In this document: positions 1-8,757 of the stretch, piece after piece
Layout of the letters: every line of letters begins with the position of its first letter
How positions within the stretch are numbered: position 1 is the stretch's first letter
Assembly (NCBI RefSeq): GCF_014648875.1
Contig: NZ_BMRY01000001.1
Coordinates: 541,304 to 605,303, forward strand
Length of the DNA: 64,000 nucleotides
Direction of reading: 5' to 3'
Origin: Streptomyces parvus
GTDB lineage: Bacteria; Actinomycetota; Actinomycetes; Streptomycetales; Streptomycetaceae
The notes under the pieces: model-generated
Database searches by the model: none
The model's input: the letters and a program-made list of their open reading frames with translations, nothing else
Told to the model about the DNA's origin: nothing
Made by a program: the position numbers and the translations under genes

Positions 1-2434
1 GGACGAGGCCGGCGTCCCAGACCTCGCAGACCAGGGTGCGGTCGCGCAGCAGCCGGAGCCGGATCTCTCCCTCGCCGTAGCGCAGGGCGTTGGTGACCAG
101 CTCGCTGACGAGGAGTTCGGTGGTGTCGACCAGGTCGTCGAGGTCCCAGGCGAGCAGTTGGGTGCGGGCCAGCTCGCGGGCGCGGCCCACCGAGCGGGGT
201 TCGCGGGGCAGCGTCCAGTCCCCCACCGCCTCCGCGGGCAGTCCCTGGATACGGGCCATCAGGAGGGCGATGTCGTCCTCGCCGTGCCGGGTGTCGAGGG
301 TGGAGAGGACGAAGTCGCAGGCGTCCTCCAGCTCCATCTGCGGACCGGTGAGCACGGACCGCAGCGCCGCGAGGCCCTCGTCCAGCGGCTGGTCCCGGGA
401 TTCGACCAGGCCGTCGGTGTAGAGGGTGAGCAGGGCGTTCTCGGCGAGCTCGACCTCGACCTCCTCGAAGGGCTCGCCGCCGACGCCCAGCGGCATCCCC
501 GGGGGTACGTCGATGAGCCGGGCGGGCCGGCCGGGCTCGACGACGGCCGGGGGCATGTGCCCGGCGTTGGCGAACGTACATCGGCGGGTGACCGGGTCGT
601 AGACGGCGTACACGCAGGTCGCGAGATACACCTCGGAGAGGTCCGCCTCGCGGGACTTCTGCGCGGCGCGGGAGGGCCACTGGGCTCCGCCGCTGCCGCC
701 GAGCCCCTCGCTGCGCTCGCCGCCGCCCGGGGAGCCGAGGCCGCGGGCGACCTCGTCGAGGGCGGAGAGCACTTCGGCGGGTTCCAGGTCGAGGAGGGCC
801 AGGGTCCGTACGGCGGTGCGCAGTTCGCCCATGGCGACGGCGGCGCGCAGGCCGCGCCCCATGACGTCGCCGACGACGAGGGCGGTGCGGTGGCCGGGCA
901 GCTCGATCACGTCGAACCAGTCGCCGCCGACCTCGGTGGCGGTGTTGCCGGGCAGATAGCGGCAGGCGATGTCGAGTCCGGCGGCCTCGGGGTCGCCGGG
1001 GGGCAGCAGGCTGCGCTGGAGGATCAGGGCGCGTTCGTGTTCGCGGCGGTAGAGGCGGCCGTTGTCGATGCAGACGGCGGCGCGGGCGGCCAGTTCGGTG
1101 GCGAGCGCCCGGTCGCGCTCCCCGAACGGCTCGCTGCCCTTGGTCCGGGAGAACTGGACGAGGCCGACGACGGTGTCGTGGGCGACCATCGGCACGGCGA
1201 GGGTCGACTGGACGAAGCCCATCTCGTCGCCGGGGACGTCCTCGACCCGGCCGGAGCGCAGCGCGACGGCGCAGGGCGAGCCGAACGGGAATCGGTGGAC
1301 GGAGCCGAGCGCGGGCGGCACGTCGTCCGGGCCCGGGGACCCGCTGCCCGCCACGGCGGTGGGCAGGGCGTCGGCGACCGCGCTGGCGTGGGCCACCCGG
1401 CGCAGCTCCGCCGAGCCTCCGGCGGACTCGCGGTGCGCGGGCGCCCAACTGCCGGGCGCGGCCTCCTCGCCGGTGAGCAGGCCCTGGTAGAGGTCGACGG
1501 CGGCCAGGTCGCAGAAGCCGGGCACGGCCACGTCGAGGAGCTCGCGGGCGGTGGTCTCCAGGTCCAGGGAATTGCCGATGCGGGCGCTGGCCTCGTTGAG
1601 GAGGGCGAGGTTGCGGCGGGCGCTGGCGGCCTCGCGGGCGGCGATGTGCCGACGGGTGACGTCGGTGGCGAGCCCGGCGATACCTACGGGACGGCCGGCC
1701 CCGCTGTGCACCCGGTAGAGGTTCATGGACCAGTGGCGGCGCTCGGTGGTGCCGGGGGCGGTGCCGACGAGCTGGAGGTCGGTGACCGACTCCCCGGTCT
1801 CCAGGACCCGCTTCAGGGTGGCGGACAGCCGGTCGGCCTCCGCCTGCGGGAGATAGTCGTCGACCGTGCGGCCCCGGTGGTCATCGGCCGCGCCGCCGAA
1901 GACCGTGGCGAAGCGCTGGTTGGCCCGGACGACCGCGAAGTCGGTGCCGAACAGCACGAAGCCGAAGGGAGATTGGCCGAATATGGCTTGTGACGCGGCG
2001 AGGTCGGTCTCGATGCGCCGCAGGGCCCGGACGTCGACGACGATACAGAGCGCGGCCCGCTCCCCCTGCCCCGTCAGACTCGGCATCACATAGACCTCGG
2101 CGACGCCGTGCGCCCCGCCCTCGCCCGGCATCCGGAACGGGACGAGGCCCGTCCACTCCTTGCCGTCGAGGATCTCGCCGACCCGCCGGTGGCCGTCCGA
2201 GCGCAGCTCGGCGGGCATGAAGGCCTCCACCGGGTCACGGCCGATCGCCTCGGTCGAGGCCATGCCGAACAGCGCGGCGGCCCGGCTGCTCCACTGCTCG
2301 ATCAGACCGTCGGGGCCGATCGAGAAGGAGGCCACCCTGATGTAGTCATAGATCGAGCCGGGCGGGCTGTTCTGCCACACGACGTCACCGGCCGTCCCGA
2401 CGGCGTCGCCCGTTGTCCCAGGTATTTCGCTCAC
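1..2434 (-). CDS. PAS/GAF/SpoIIE-type protein phosphatase with HATPase tail (3' end outside window)
   Basis: This is probably a PP2C-like (SpoIIE) serine phosphatase that controls an anti-sigma/anti-anti-sigma switch in response to a sensed signal. The frame is open from a GTG at 2434 to the left edge, about 811 codons, so the C-terminus is missing. Two PAS-like regions lie at about residues 25-150 and 150-270. A GAF region follows at about 285-450, and the SpoIIE core at about 480-700 carries VGGDWFD and GDVMGRG, which supply metal-binding aspartates. A HATPase_c_2 region then begins with ELLVSELVTNALRYG, the N-box of anti-sigma kinases. PAS-GAF-PP2C-HATPase order is common in Streptomyces. 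The next gene on the same strand is a free-standing HATPase protein, which suggests a signalling neighbourhood. The ligand and the target sigma factor cannot be read from the sequence. Confidence 0.9.
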   Translation of the reverse strand, partial: MSEIPGTTGDAVGTAGDVVWQNSPPGSIYDYIRVASFSIGPDGLIEQWSSRAAALFGMASTEAIGRDPVEAFMPAELRSDGHRRVGEILDGKEWTGLVPFRMPGEGGAHGVAEVYVMPSLTGQGERAALCIVVDVRALRRIETDLAASQAIFGQSPFGFVLFGTDFAVVRANQRFATVFGGAADDHRGRTVDDYLPQAEADRLSATLKRVLETGESVTDLQLVGTAPGTTERRHWSMNLYRVHSGAGRPVGIAGLATDVTRRHIAAREAASARRNLALLNEASARIGNSLDLETTARELLDVAVPGFCDLAAVDLYQGLLTGEEAAPGSWAPAHRESAGGSAELRRVAHASAVADALPTAVAGSGSPGPDDVPPALGSVHRFPFGSPCAVALRSGRVEDVPGDEMGFVQSTLAVPMVAHDTVVGLVQFSRTKGSEPFGERDRALATELAARAAVCIDNGRLYRREHERALILQRSLLPPGDPEAAGLDIACRYLPGNTATEVGGDWFDVIELPGHRTALVVGDVMGRGLRAAVAMGELRTAVRTLALLDLEPAEVLSALDEVARGLGSPGGGERSEGLGGSGGAQWPSRAAQKSREADLSEVYLATCVYAVYDPVTRRCTFANAGHMPPAVVEPGRPARLIDVPPGMPLGVGGEPFEEVEVELAENALLTLYTDGLVESRDQPLDEGLAALRSVLTGPQMELEDACDFVLSTLDTRHGEDDIALLMARIQGLPAEAVGDWTLPREPRSVGRARELARTQLLAWDLDDLVDTTELLVSELVTNALRYGEGEIRLRLLRDRTLVCEVWDAGLV

Positions 2435-2594
2435 GCGACCGTCCCCTCCAGCTCACACACCGGACCGGTCCTGCCCGCAGTATTCAGCACTACGGCCCCG
2501 ACCGACACGGCGTTCACGATCACAGCACGGTCTCAGTCCCTTTCAGCCAGGTTCTGCCCGACCTCTGGTGATCGCTGTGCTTCCCTCCACTCTC

Positions 2595-3029
2595 CTAACC
2601 AGGGAGAGCCAGCTCGAACCACACGGTCTTGCCGCTCTTTCCGCGACGGGTCCCCCAACGGCGTGCGGAACAAGCCACGAGCTGGAGTCCGCGACCGCCT
2701 TCGTCGTCGGGTCCCGCCGTGCGTTCGGTGGGTGGATCCGGAAGCGGATCGGAGACTTCCACCAGCAGTCCCGGGGTGACGGGCGGGTGGTCGGCGGGCG
2801 GGGGCTCCCCGTCGGGGTACGTACGCGCCAGGCGTACGCCGATGGGGCCGGAGGCGTACCGGAGGGAGTTGGTCACCAGCTCGCTGACGAGCAGGACCGC
2901 CAGGTCGCCCACCGCCGCGTCGAGTCCCCAGGAGCCCAGCGCGCCCCGGACGGCGTGCCGGGCACTGCGCACGGAACCGGGCTCGGCCGCGAAGGTCCAC
3001 TCGGCGCAGTCGCCTTCGGTATCGATCAC
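2595..3029 (-). CDS. ATP-binding anti-sigma-factor-like protein (HATPase_c_2)
   Basis: This is a small single-domain ATP-binding protein of the RsbW/SpoIIAB-like histidine-kinase ATPase fold. The N-box LLVSELVTNSLRYA and the G-box DEGGRGLQLV are clear, and the protein ends in the usual W-x-E/L-x-L strand. It is about 144 residues, normal for the family. I chose GTG 3029 because GGGAAG lies 8 nt upstream; GTG 3038 and a longer form from 3074 are possible. In Streptomyces such proteins are anti-sigma kinases or orphan regulators. Lying just upstream of a SpoIIE phosphatase on the same strand fits a partner-switching role, but that is inferred. Confidence 0.87.
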   Translation of the reverse strand: MIDTEGDCAEWTFAAEPGSVRSARHAVRGALGSWGLDAAVGDLAVLLVSELVTNSLRYASGPIGVRLARTYPDGEPPPADHPPVTPGLLVEVSDPLPDPPTERTAGPDDEGGRGLQLVACSARRWGTRRGKSGKTVWFELALPG

Positions 3030-3163
3030 GCCGATCACTTCCCAGGGACGACCGCGGGCGCACCCCCTGTGCAAACGGGGACTAAACAGCCCATACCCAC
3101 CATTGATTGCCCACTACCGCGCAACCGGGTGTTTGGTGCATACGGCCGTACGCCCCCCACGGC

Positions 3164-3204
3164 CGGCGGTCGGCGGTCGGCGGTCGGCGGTCGGCGGTCG
3201 GCGG
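3164..3204. repeat. 7-bp tandem repeat (CGGCGGT), five copies plus a partial
   Basis: Five exact copies of CGGCGGT are followed by CGGCGG. The array lies just beyond the 3' end of the NUDIX gene and upstream of the HATPase gene. It looks like slipped-strand expansion; no function is evident. Confidence 0.9.
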
Positions 3205-3210
3205 ATCAGC

Positions 3211-3615
3211 TCAACTCAGCGCACCCGTCGCCCTGAGGTCGTCGAAGAGCAACTGGTCCACGGGCGGCACGAGAGCCCGGTCGGCGAAGGAGAACCACAC
3301 CATCTCCTCGATCTCGCTGCTCGCGGCGAGCGTGCCCCGGTAGTCGCCGTAGTAGCAGCTCATCCGTACGACGGCGGAGCCGGGCCGGTCGTCCACGGGG
3401 GCCTCGTACGTCCCGGCGTGGACGACGGTCTCCCGGATCAGGCCGACCGTCAGCTCCTCCTCGATCTCCCGCAGGAGGGTCTGCAGGTCGGTCTCCGTGC
3501 CCTCGCGCTTGCCACCCGGGATGTAGAAGACGTCCTTGCCCCGGGGCCGCGCGCAGAGGATCCTGCCGCCCTCGATCCGCACCCACGCCACCGTGTCGAT
3601 CAGCACCGACGTCAC
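3211..3615 (-). CDS. NUDIX hydrolase
   Basis: This is a 134-residue NUDIX-fold pyrophosphohydrolase. The NUDIX box spans about residues 35-58: GGKREGTE, then REIEEEL, matching G-x5-E-x7-REUxEExGU with the glutamates that bind the catalytic metal. The protein is essentially one domain, so it probably hydrolyses a small nucleoside diphosphate derivative or an oxidised nucleotide; the substrate cannot be predicted. It runs in the same direction as the HATPase gene but 180 bp separate them, so an operon is uncertain. Confidence 0.88.
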   Translation of the reverse strand: MTSVLIDTVAWVRIEGGRILCARPRGKDVFYIPGGKREGTETDLQTLLREIEEELTVGLIRETVVHAGTYEAPVDDRPGSAVVRMSCYYGDYRGTLAASSEIEEMVWFSFADRALVPPVDQLLFDDLRATGALS

Positions 3616-3918
3616 TTCGTCACCACTCCGTCATCACTCCCGCCCCGCTCGCGGCGCCGTCCCGCCGGAGGCTTCCGCACCCCGGTCGGGCCGGACCTTA
3701 CCGCCCGGGGCGCCGGAGCGCGGAAGACGGAGGGGCTTCAGGGGCCCGGGAGAGATCGAGAGGGCTTCAGGGGGCCCGGGAGAGACCGAGGGGCTCCCAG
3801 GAGGTCCCCGAGGACGGCCGAGGGGCCCCAGGGCGGCTCAACGGCCACCCGGGGCCCCTCGGGGTCGTCCGGCCTCTCGGGGCTGCCCGGCCCGTCCATT
3901 CATCCACCCGTCCGTCCG
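3616..3918. other. Non-coding stretch with an imperfect 29-bp direct repeat
   Basis: No convincing gene lies in these 303 bases. Around 3731-3788 there are two near-identical copies of a roughly 29-bp unit (GGGCTTCAGGGG followed by CCCGGGAGAGA). The rest is GC-rich sequence with scattered CGAGGGGC motifs. Confidence 0.6.
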
Positions 3919-4101
3919 TCAGGGACCGGCTCCCTGACTCACGCGCTCCACCCGGTAGACCTGATGGTGGTGGCGGTCGTCGAGGCCGTCGGCGACCTTC
4001 TGGGCCTCGGCCTGCGTGGCATACCGGCCCACCCGGTAGCGGTTACCGCCGTCGTCCTGCCGTATCACCTGCCACGGGAGCACGGCGCCGCTCTCGCTCA
4101 T
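3919..4101 (-). CDS. Small conserved Streptomyces protein (SPOR-like)
   Basis: This is a 60-residue protein beginning MSESGAVLPWQVIRQDD. The start at 4101 is supported by GGGGAG 7 nt upstream; the longer open frame upstream runs through a terminator-like hairpin and is not used. The alternating pattern GNRYRVGRYATQAEAQKVAD resembles SPOR-like proteins that are widespread and uncharacterised in Streptomyces. No signal peptide or membrane segment is present, so it is probably cytoplasmic. Function is unknown. Confidence 0.72.
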   Translation of the reverse strand: MSESGAVLPWQVIRQDDGGNRYRVGRYATQAEAQKVADGLDDRHHHQVYRVERVSQGAGP

Positions 4102-4258
4102 CGTGTCGCTCCCCCGCATATCGCCCCTCTCCCCACCGACGTGCACGTCTCTAAGGATCCCCAGGAAACCGCAGTACGCATATGCCCGAGCGTACGCCTG
4201 ACCTTCACTCAGCGCAGGCGTCTTTACACAAAGAGATACACATCCGGCCATCACGAAA

Positions 4259-4285
4259 GGGGGCGCATCCACAGGATGCGCCCCC
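4259..4285. terminator. Perfect 12-bp hairpin downstream of the GntR gene
   Basis: GGGGGCGCATCC (4259-4270) pairs perfectly with 4274-4285 around a 3-nt loop. It lies between the 3' end of the GntR gene and the next gene on the same strand, consistent with a Rho-independent stop lacking a strong U-tract, as is common in Streptomyces. Confidence 0.8.
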
Positions 4286-4361
4286 TCGTGCCCCACTACG
4301 CGTTCACTTCACACTCGGCTCACGGCCGCCCGACGACGACCCGACGCGGCGTCACCCCGCC

Positions 4362-5114
4362 TCACCTCACCGGCAGGTGATAGGCGACCCGGTACCGGTC
4401 GGCCGGGATGACCACGTCGGCCGTCTCCACGGCCCGGCCCGACGCGTAGTACGTACGCCCGATGACGATGACGACATGCCCGGGCACACCTCCGAGCGCC
4501 AGGAGCTCCTCCGCCAGCCCCGGGCGCGCGCCGACCTCCTCGGCGACGTTGTCCACGACGACGTCGATCGCGGCCATCCGGTCGACGACCCCGCAGCCGC
4601 CCAACGGACCCTCCTCCGGCAGCATCACGGGCGTGCGGCCCGTGACGGCGAGCGGCTCCCAGGAGGTGGAGAGCATGATCGGCTCGCCCGCCTCCCGGAA
4701 GACGTAGTGCGTGCGCATCACCCGGTCACCCGGCTCGATGCCCAGCCGCTCGGCGATCTCGGGACTCGCCTCCTCCTGCTCGCTGCTGGACTCCCAGGTC
4801 CCGCGCGCCCCCTCGGCCGTCTGCTCCTGCCGGAACGGACTGGCCCCCTTGTCCGGCCGGTAGCCGGAGCGGGCGATCATGCGGGGCACAGGGCGCTCGC
4901 GCACATAGGTGCCGGAGCCGGAGCGCCCCTCGACCAGCCCTTCCGCCATCAGGACCTTCCGCGCCTCCAGGGCGACGGTGTCCGAGACCCCGTACTCCTC
5001 ACGGATGCGGGCCTGCGACGGCAGGCGGGTATGAGGCGGCAGCGCGCCGTTGACGATCTTCTCCCTGAGATCGCTCGCCACGCGCAGATAGGCGGGCTGC
5101 TCACCGAAAGTCAC
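4362..5114 (-). CDS. GntR-family transcriptional regulator with UTRA effector domain
   Basis: This 250-residue protein has an N-terminal winged helix (about residues 8-75; LPSQARIREEYGVSDTVALEA) and a C-terminal UTRA/HutC-type ligand domain (about 95-245; RLGIEPGDRVMRTHYVFR). GTG 5114 is preceded by GGGAG. A GTATAC motif and a palindrome sit about 40-60 bp upstream and could be its own operator. It is transcribed away from the chitinase gene. Despite that neighbour it does not look like DasR itself: its N-terminus and effector domain differ from DasR as I recall it. The ligand is unknown. Confidence 0.85.
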   Translation of the reverse strand: MTFGEQPAYLRVASDLREKIVNGALPPHTRLPSQARIREEYGVSDTVALEARKVLMAEGLVEGRSGSGTYVRERPVPRMIARSGYRPDKGASPFRQEQTAEGARGTWESSSEQEEASPEIAERLGIEPGDRVMRTHYVFREAGEPIMLSTSWEPLAVTGRTPVMLPEEGPLGGCGVVDRMAAIDVVVDNVAEEVGARPGLAEELLALGGVPGHVVIVIGRTYYASGRAVETADVVIPADRYRVAYHLPVR

Positions 5115-5152
5115 AGGCCACTCCCAACAGGTTGACAGTCTGCGACAGCCTG

Positions 5153-5171
5153 ACAACCGTGGGTTGTATAC
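5153..5171. promoter_or_regulatory. Palindrome and GTATAC motif, candidate GntR operator
   Basis: ACAACC-GTG-GGTTGT is a perfect 6-bp inverted repeat overlapping TGTATAC at 5165-5171. HutC-type GntR regulators often bind GT-N(1)-TA-N(1)-AC sites. Placement just upstream of the GntR gene suggests autoregulation. Confidence 0.45.
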
Positions 5172-5311
5172 CGCAAGCATGGGCCAGAGTTTCACCCAAT
5201 GTGATGATCTTGTGGCGATCCACGCATACCCCGGCCGTCCGCATCACTGCCCCTCACACCCCCCGCCCACGCACCCGTGCAGGGCGGCAACTCCGTTGCT
5301 CTTGACCATTT

Positions 5312-5325
5312 TTGGTCCAGACCAA
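5312..5325. promoter_or_regulatory. DasR-responsive-element-like site upstream of the chitinase gene
   Basis: TTGGTCCAGACCAA is nearly palindromic and matches the dre core TGGTCTAGACCA at all but one base. It lies about 60 bp upstream of the chitinase start. In Streptomyces, the GntR regulator DasR binds such boxes to control chitin and N-acetylglucosamine genes. Confidence 0.75.
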
Positions 5326-5383
5326 TACCGTCCCTGTGCACAGCACGGCTCTCCCCCGCCCCTTCCGCACAGGAACGAGCCCC

Positions 5384-6814
5384 ATGCGTCGAAGAAACCT
5401 GTCCCGAATGACCATCGCCGGCGTCGCGCTGGCCCTGCTGGCAGGCGTCGCGCCCGCGGCCTCGGCCGGTACCGGCCACGACCGGAACGACGGCGGCGAC
5501 CGCGGTGACCGCGGCAAGGGCCACCACCGCCCCGCGTACAAGAACATCGGCTACTTCACCCAATGGGGCGTCTACGGACGCGACTTCCAGGTCAAGGACC
5601 TGGACACCAGCGGGGCCGCGGCCCGGCTGACCCACATCAACTACGCCTTCGGCAACGTCAGCGCCGAGGGCAAGTGCTTCACGGGCAACATCCCCGGCCA
5701 GGCCGACGCCTGGGCGGACTACGCCCGTCCGCTCGACGCGGCGGATTCGGTGGACGGCGTCGCCGACACCGACACCCAGCCGCTCGCGGGCAACTTCAAC
5801 CAGCTGCGCGAGCTGAAGGCCAAGCACCCCGGCCTCAAGGTCATGATCTCCCTGGGCGGCTGGAGCTGGTCCACCCACTTCTCCGACGCGGTCCGCACCG
5901 CGGCCTCCCGCAAGGCGCTCGTCGCCTCCTGCATCGACCTGTACATCAAGGGCAACCTCCCCCAGGACGGCGCACGCGGCGGCGACGGCGCGGCGGCCGG
6001 ACTCTTCGACGGCATCGACGTCGACTGGGAGTGGCCCGGCTCGCCGGCCAACGAGGGCACCGTCTTCCGCCCGGAGGACAAGAAGAACTTCACGGCCCTG
6101 ATCCACGAGTTCCGCACCCAGCTCGACGCCCACGCGAAGAGCGAGGCGAAGGCGGCGGAGAAGTCGGGCAGGGGGAAGGGCAAGGGACACGGCCACGGGC
6201 ACCACAAGCCGAAGCCCAAGCACTACGACCTGTCGGCGTACGTCCCGGCCAACCCGAAGGCCATCGACGCGGGCTTCGACGTGAAGCGCCTCATGAAGGA
6301 CTTCGACTTCGTCAACATCCAGGGCTACGACTACCACGTCTCGGGTGAGAAGAAGACGGCCCAGCAGTCGGCCCTGTACGCGCGGAACGACTTCAGTGTC
6401 GACCAGACCGTACGGGACTGGGTGCGGCGCGGGGCGCCCAAGCACAAGATCGTGATGGGCATGCCCACGTACGGCCAGGGCTGGACCGGTGTGACCGGCG
6501 GCGGCAAGGGCCTGGGCCAGCCGGCGGAGGCCCCGGCTCCGGCCACCTGGGCGGCGGGCTACGAGGACTACAAGGTCCTCAAGAAGCTGGCCGCTTCGGG
6601 GACGTACAAGATCCACCGTGATGTGAAGAACGGCCACGCGTGGCTCTTCGACGGCACGACGCTGTGGACGTACGACGACCCGCAGGTGCTGCGCGCCAAG
6701 GCCTCCTACATCCGGGACAAGGGGCTCGGCGGGGCGATGTTCTGGTCGCTGGACGGCGACACGGAGAACGCCGAGCTGGTCACGACGGTCGACCGGGCGC
6801 TCAACCGCCGCTGA
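5384..6814 (+). CDS. Secreted GH18 chitinase
   Basis: This 476-residue glycoside hydrolase family 18 enzyme should cleave beta-1,4 bonds of chitin outside the cell. A signal peptide spans about residues 1-28 (basic MRRRNLSR start, hydrophobic core, APAASA cleavage region). The family signature DGIDVDWEWP is at about 209-218, with the final Glu as the general acid; SLGGWSWS is the second conserved strand. No separate chitin-binding domain is visible. Two low-complexity regions are unusual: an Asp/Gly/His-rich stretch just after the signal peptide, and a Lys/Gly/His-rich insert at about 249-281 inside the barrel. AGGA lies 9 nt before ATG 5384. A DasR-like box lies upstream. Confidence 0.93.
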   Translation: MRRRNLSRMTIAGVALALLAGVAPAASAGTGHDRNDGGDRGDRGKGHHRPAYKNIGYFTQWGVYGRDFQVKDLDTSGAAARLTHINYAFGNVSAEGKCFTGNIPGQADAWADYARPLDAADSVDGVADTDTQPLAGNFNQLRELKAKHPGLKVMISLGGWSWSTHFSDAVRTAASRKALVASCIDLYIKGNLPQDGARGGDGAAAGLFDGIDVDWEWPGSPANEGTVFRPEDKKNFTALIHEFRTQLDAHAKSEAKAAEKSGRGKGKGHGHGHHKPKPKHYDLSAYVPANPKAIDAGFDVKRLMKDFDFVNIQGYDYHVSGEKKTAQQSALYARNDFSVDQTVRDWVRRGAPKHKIVMGMPTYGQGWTGVTGGGKGLGQPAEAPAPATWAAGYEDYKVLKKLAASGTYKIHRDVKNGHAWLFDGTTLWTYDDPQVLRAKASYIRDKGLGGAMFWSLDGDTENAELVTTVDRALNRR

Positions 6815-6842
6815 CGGCACCGGATCCCGTCGCCGAACGGCC

Positions 6843-6886
6843 GAAGGGGCCGGGACGGTCGCACGACGCGACCGTCCCGGCCCTTC
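6843..6886. terminator. Bidirectional terminator hairpin between chitinase and subtilase genes
   Basis: A roughly 17-bp GC-rich stem (arms near 6845-6862 and 6868-6885) closes a 5-nt ACGAC loop between two convergent genes. Confidence 0.8.
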
Positions 6887-6929
6887 TCACGCTGTCTCAC
6901 ACTGTGCGTGGCTCATCGCCGGGGCGGGC

Positions 6930-8516
6930 TCAGAACTGGAGCGCCCAGCTGTTGATCCGGCCGGTGTCGTAGCGGGCGTTGTCGCTGACCCGGAGCTTCC
7001 AGGTGCCGTTGGCGGTCTCGGAGGAGGCGTTGACCGTGTACGTGGTGACCACGTTGTCGCTGCTGCCGCCCGAGCCGTACGCCTTCAGGTTGTAGACCGA
7101 GCCGTCGGGAGCGACCAGGTCGATCTTCAGGTCACCGATGTAGGTGTGGGAGATGTTGACCGGGACCTGGAGCGCGGCCGGGGCGTTGCCGGTGATCCCG
7201 GTGACGGTGACCGGGGACTCGACGGTGGCGTTGTCGTTGATCGCGTAGCCGGTGGTGTTCTCGAACCGGTCACCGGGCGGCGGGGTGGTGCCGCCGGGGC
7301 CCACGTGCAGCAGGCGGTTCGGCGATCCGCTGCCCGGGTTGCCGACGACGCCGGTGGTGGCGGCCGCGACGAGTCCGGCGGAGACCTGGGCGGGGGTCGA
7401 GCCCGGGTTGTCGGCGAGGTAGATGGCGGCGGCGCCGGCGACGTGCGGGCTGGCCATCGACGTACCGGAGATGGTGTTCGTGGCGGTGTCGCTGGTGCTC
7501 CACGTCGAGGTGATCGACGAACCGGGCGCGAAGATGTCCACGACCGCGCCGTAGTTGGAGAAGCTGGAGCGGGCGTCGGTGTTCGTCGTCGAGCCGACCG
7601 TGATGGCGTCGGCGACCCGCGCCGGGGACTTGGTGCTGGCGTTGGTCGACTCGTTGCCCGCCGCGACGGCGTAGGTGATGCCCGAGTCGATGGACCGCTG
7701 CACGGCCGCGTCGAGGACCGCGTCCGCGCCACCGCCGAGGCTCATGTTGGCGACGGCGGGCTTGACGGCGTTGGCCGTCACCCAGTCGATACCGGCGACG
7801 ACCTGCGCGGTGGTGCCGGAACCCTGGTTGTTGAGCACCCGGACGCCGACGATCTTCGCCTTCTTGGCGACGCCGTGGGCGGTGCCCGCGACGGTGCCCG
7901 CCACGTGCGTGCCGTGGCCGTGGCCGTCCTGGGCGACGTTGTCGTTGTCGATGGCGTCGTAGCCGTTGAAGGCCCGGCCGCCGAAGTCGCTGTGGCTGAT
8001 CCGTACCCCGGTGTCGATGACGTAGGCGGTGACGCCCTCGCCGGCCTTGTCGGGGTAGGTGTAGCGCTGGTCCAGCGGGAGGCTCCGCTGGTCGATCCGG
8101 TCCAGCCCCCAGGAGGGCGGGTTGGTCTGGGTGGCGGAGACCGTGAAGGTGCGGTTCTGCGAGACGGACGCGACGGCCGGGTCGGCGGCGAACTTCTTCG
8201 CCTCCGCGGCGGTGGCCTCGACGGCGTAGCCGTTGAGGGCCGAGCGGTAGGTGCGTTCGATGCTCGCGCCGTACTTCTTCGCGAGGGCCTTGCCCTTGGC
8301 GGAGTCCGACTTCGCGGCCGAGTCCCTCAGCGTGACGATGTAGCTGTCGCTGATGGTGCCCGGAGCGTCCGCGTTCAGGATCACGCCTTCGGGTGCGCGC
8401 TCGGCCGCGGTCGCCGGAAGGGCGGCGGTGGCGAGGGCGACGGCGGCTGCGGTGGCTATGACGGTCGCCGCGGCGAGTCTTCGACGGGCCTGGGGGGTCT
8501 GACGCGTCACTGACAT
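6930..8516 (-). CDS. Secreted S8 subtilisin-like serine protease with C-terminal P domain
   Basis: This 528-residue protein is an exported endopeptidase. A signal peptide covers about residues 1-38. An inhibitor I9-type propeptide follows (SYIVTLRD). The S8 catalytic domain has Asp near 168 (VIDTGVRISH), His near 204 (GHGTHVAGT) and Ser near 353 (GTSMASPHVAG), so the triad is intact. A proprotein convertase P-type beta-sandwich occupies about 440-528 (ISHTYIGDLKIDL). Maturation would remove the signal and propeptide. A strong AGGAGG lies 9 nt before ATG 8516; longer upstream forms are not needed. It converges on the chitinase gene and diverges from the threonine synthase-like gene. Confidence 0.94.
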   Translation of the reverse strand: MSVTRQTPQARRRLAAATVIATAAAVALATAALPATAAERAPEGVILNADAPGTISDSYIVTLRDSAAKSDSAKGKALAKKYGASIERTYRSALNGYAVEATAAEAKKFAADPAVASVSQNRTFTVSATQTNPPSWGLDRIDQRSLPLDQRYTYPDKAGEGVTAYVIDTGVRISHSDFGGRAFNGYDAIDNDNVAQDGHGHGTHVAGTVAGTAHGVAKKAKIVGVRVLNNQGSGTTAQVVAGIDWVTANAVKPAVANMSLGGGADAVLDAAVQRSIDSGITYAVAAGNESTNASTKSPARVADAITVGSTTNTDARSSFSNYGAVVDIFAPGSSITSTWSTSDTATNTISGTSMASPHVAGAAAIYLADNPGSTPAQVSAGLVAAATTGVVGNPGSGSPNRLLHVGPGGTTPPPGDRFENTTGYAINDNATVESPVTVTGITGNAPAALQVPVNISHTYIGDLKIDLVAPDGSVYNLKAYGSGGSSDNVVTTYTVNASSETANGTWKLRVSDNARYDTGRINSWALQF

Positions 8517-8757
8517 GTGAGGGGTCCTCCTCATTGGCGGTGCTCTGGTGGGGGGTGGTGCCGGAGCCGAACGGCAACTCCGGACAGGGGCATGACAAAT
8601 CAGCCATCGGAACGCCCCACGTTCTGCGCCGTCCGGTGAGCCGCACGCCCTGCTGCCAGCGAAAGATTGACCGATCCATGGCAAACCCACAAGGGTGCCT
8701 TGAGGGGTTTCCCTACGCCCGCCATTCACCTGCCATCTGCCTGACATGCTGGCGGAC

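Noticed and set aside
158..1993. 611-codon plus-strand frame opposite the SpoIIE-type phosphatase
   Set aside because: Composition is a mirror of the opposite gene; the minus strand encodes PAS, GAF and phosphatase motifs throughout.
4362..5114. GntR regulator as DasR, because it neighbours a chitinase gene with a dre-like box
   Set aside because: Its N-terminus and effector domain do not resemble DasR as I recall it, and dasR normally lies elsewhere in Streptomyces.
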